A stretch of 13,547 nt of DNA from Woeseiaceae bacterium (GTDB lineage Bacteria > Pseudomonadota > Gammaproteobacteria > Steroidobacterales > Woeseiaceae). Positions within the stretch are counted from its first letter, which is position 1. Each line of letters begins with the position of its first letter. Below the pieces are notes generated by a model. The model saw only the letters and a program-made list of their open reading frames with translations. It was not told where the DNA came from and did not search any database. The stretch is from positions 1-13,547 of the forward strand of contig WTCH01000357.1 of the NCBI GenBank assembly GCA_013138675.1, read 5' to 3'. Below are positions 13,087-13,547 of the stretch, one piece after another. The position numbers and the translations under genes are program-made.

Positions 13087-13544
13087 TCTTGTCCGTACAG
13101 GTCGTCGTAATACTCGACCTGCCTGATAAACTCTTCGCGGTCCAGCGGTGCCAACACTTCGTCAAGCAAACTGTTGACGGGCTTGCCCGTCAGGTCACCC
13201 GGATCCGACTTCTGCCAGGGCACAATGTACAGCACCTTCGGCAATTCCTGGTTACCCGTAATCTCAGTACGTCCCAGCTCCATCCGGTCCATCACCTGGC
13301 TGCCGGACTCATCCCGCGTTACATCGGCGGCGAGTGCGGCTGTTGAAACGGCTGGCTCGATATCGTCCGTCGTTTCATCGGCAGTGTTCGATGTATCGAC
13401 CGCCGGCTCCAAACTTGCCGATGTATCCACGGCCGGCTCAAATTCATCTGCATCCTGTGCAAAACTGGCAAACGTCGCCAACAACATGGCTAGCATGAAT
13501 CGGGGGCCGAATACTTTGAGTGATGCAGTACTCATGTCCGTCAT
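13083..13544 (-). CDS. Acidic exported protein with EPAVDTS repeats, first gene of the energy-transducer cluster
   Basis: This 153-residue protein starts at ATG 13544, only three bases from the window edge. ATG 13535 is also possible, and a longer frame cannot be excluded. A signal peptide is clear (LKVFGPRFMLAMLLATFASFAQ, cut near SFA/Q). The mature start is very acidic and holds repeats EPAVDTS at 36-42 and 46-52 and EPAVST at 63-68. The C-terminal half (about 82-153, starting SQVMDRMELGRTEITGNQEL, then PKVLYIVPWQ) is non-repetitive and probably folded, with Arg/Glu-rich helices at the end. I do not recognise a named domain. Its place before the TolQ-like gene on the same strand suggests a periplasmic partner of the machine. 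The 140-bp hairpin array between them leaves open whether they share a transcript. The stop is part of a REP-like head. Confidence 0.82.
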   Translation of the reverse strand: MTDMSTASLKVFGPRFMLAMLLATFASFAQDADEFEPAVDTSASLEPAVDTSNTADETTDDIEPAVSTAALAADVTRDESGSQVMDRMELGRTEITGNQELPKVLYIVPWQKSDPGDLTGKPVNSLLDEVLAPLDREEFIRQVEYYDDLYGQE

Positions 13545-13547
13545 TCC

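Overview
The window looks like chromosomal DNA of a Gammaproteobacterium, GC-rich and densely packed. Three things suggest this: a leucine/isovalerate (liu) gene set, a GlnK/GlnB-type PII protein, and many short GTAGGAGCGGC...GCCGC palindromes of the REP type common in Pseudomonas, Stenotrophomonas and marine relatives. I cannot name the species. A marine Woeseia/Chromatiales-like lineage is a guess from overall gene character. I see no tRNA, rRNA, CRISPR array, insertion sequence or phage gene.

Layout. (1) 1-7142 is read entirely from the minus strand. In transcription order: a membrane fatty-acid desaturase, a small VOC-fold protein, then a tight acyl-CoA catabolic operon. The operon is isovaleryl-CoA dehydrogenase (liuA), methylcrotonyl-CoA carboxylase beta subunit (liuB), an HSDL2-like short-chain dehydrogenase, a MaoC/hydratase-2 protein and a crotonase. 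After these comes a truncated exported protein, probably Sel1-like. The biotin-bearing MCC alpha subunit and HMG-CoA lyase expected in a complete leucine pathway are not here. (2) A PII gene on the plus strand (7196-7534) diverges from the desaturase and converges on a hypoxanthine/uracil-type DNA glycosylase. The two genes share a pair of inverted REP-like hairpins. (3) 8155-10251 holds a tiny secreted protein, an unusual D-2-hydroxyacid dehydrogenase carrying a signal peptide, and a DUF899 thioredoxin-like protein. (4) 10280-13544, minus strand, is a proton-driven energy-transducing operon: a secreted acidic repeat protein, a TolQ/ExbB/MotA-like channel, two different ExbD/TolR-like subunits, and an AgmX/PglI-type TonB-like protein with a long Pro-Glu rod.

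How the parts may work together. The liu block would oxidise isovaleryl-CoA to methylcrotonyl-CoA, carboxylate it, and process further enoyl-CoAs. The embedded SDR plus hydratase-2 pair resembles a peroxisomal MFE-2-style (R)-hydroxyacyl route. The energy-transducing operon should turn proton flow at the inner membrane into motion of a periplasm-spanning rod. It is the best candidate here for an uncharacterised machine. Its two ExbD subunits are not equivalent: one keeps the membrane Asp and the other has Asn at that place.

A cross-cutting pattern is that four genes (liuA, glnK, the DNA glycosylase and the secreted acidic protein) take their stop codon from the GTAG/GTAA head of an adjacent REP-like hairpin. 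Two of these stops flank one inverted pair.
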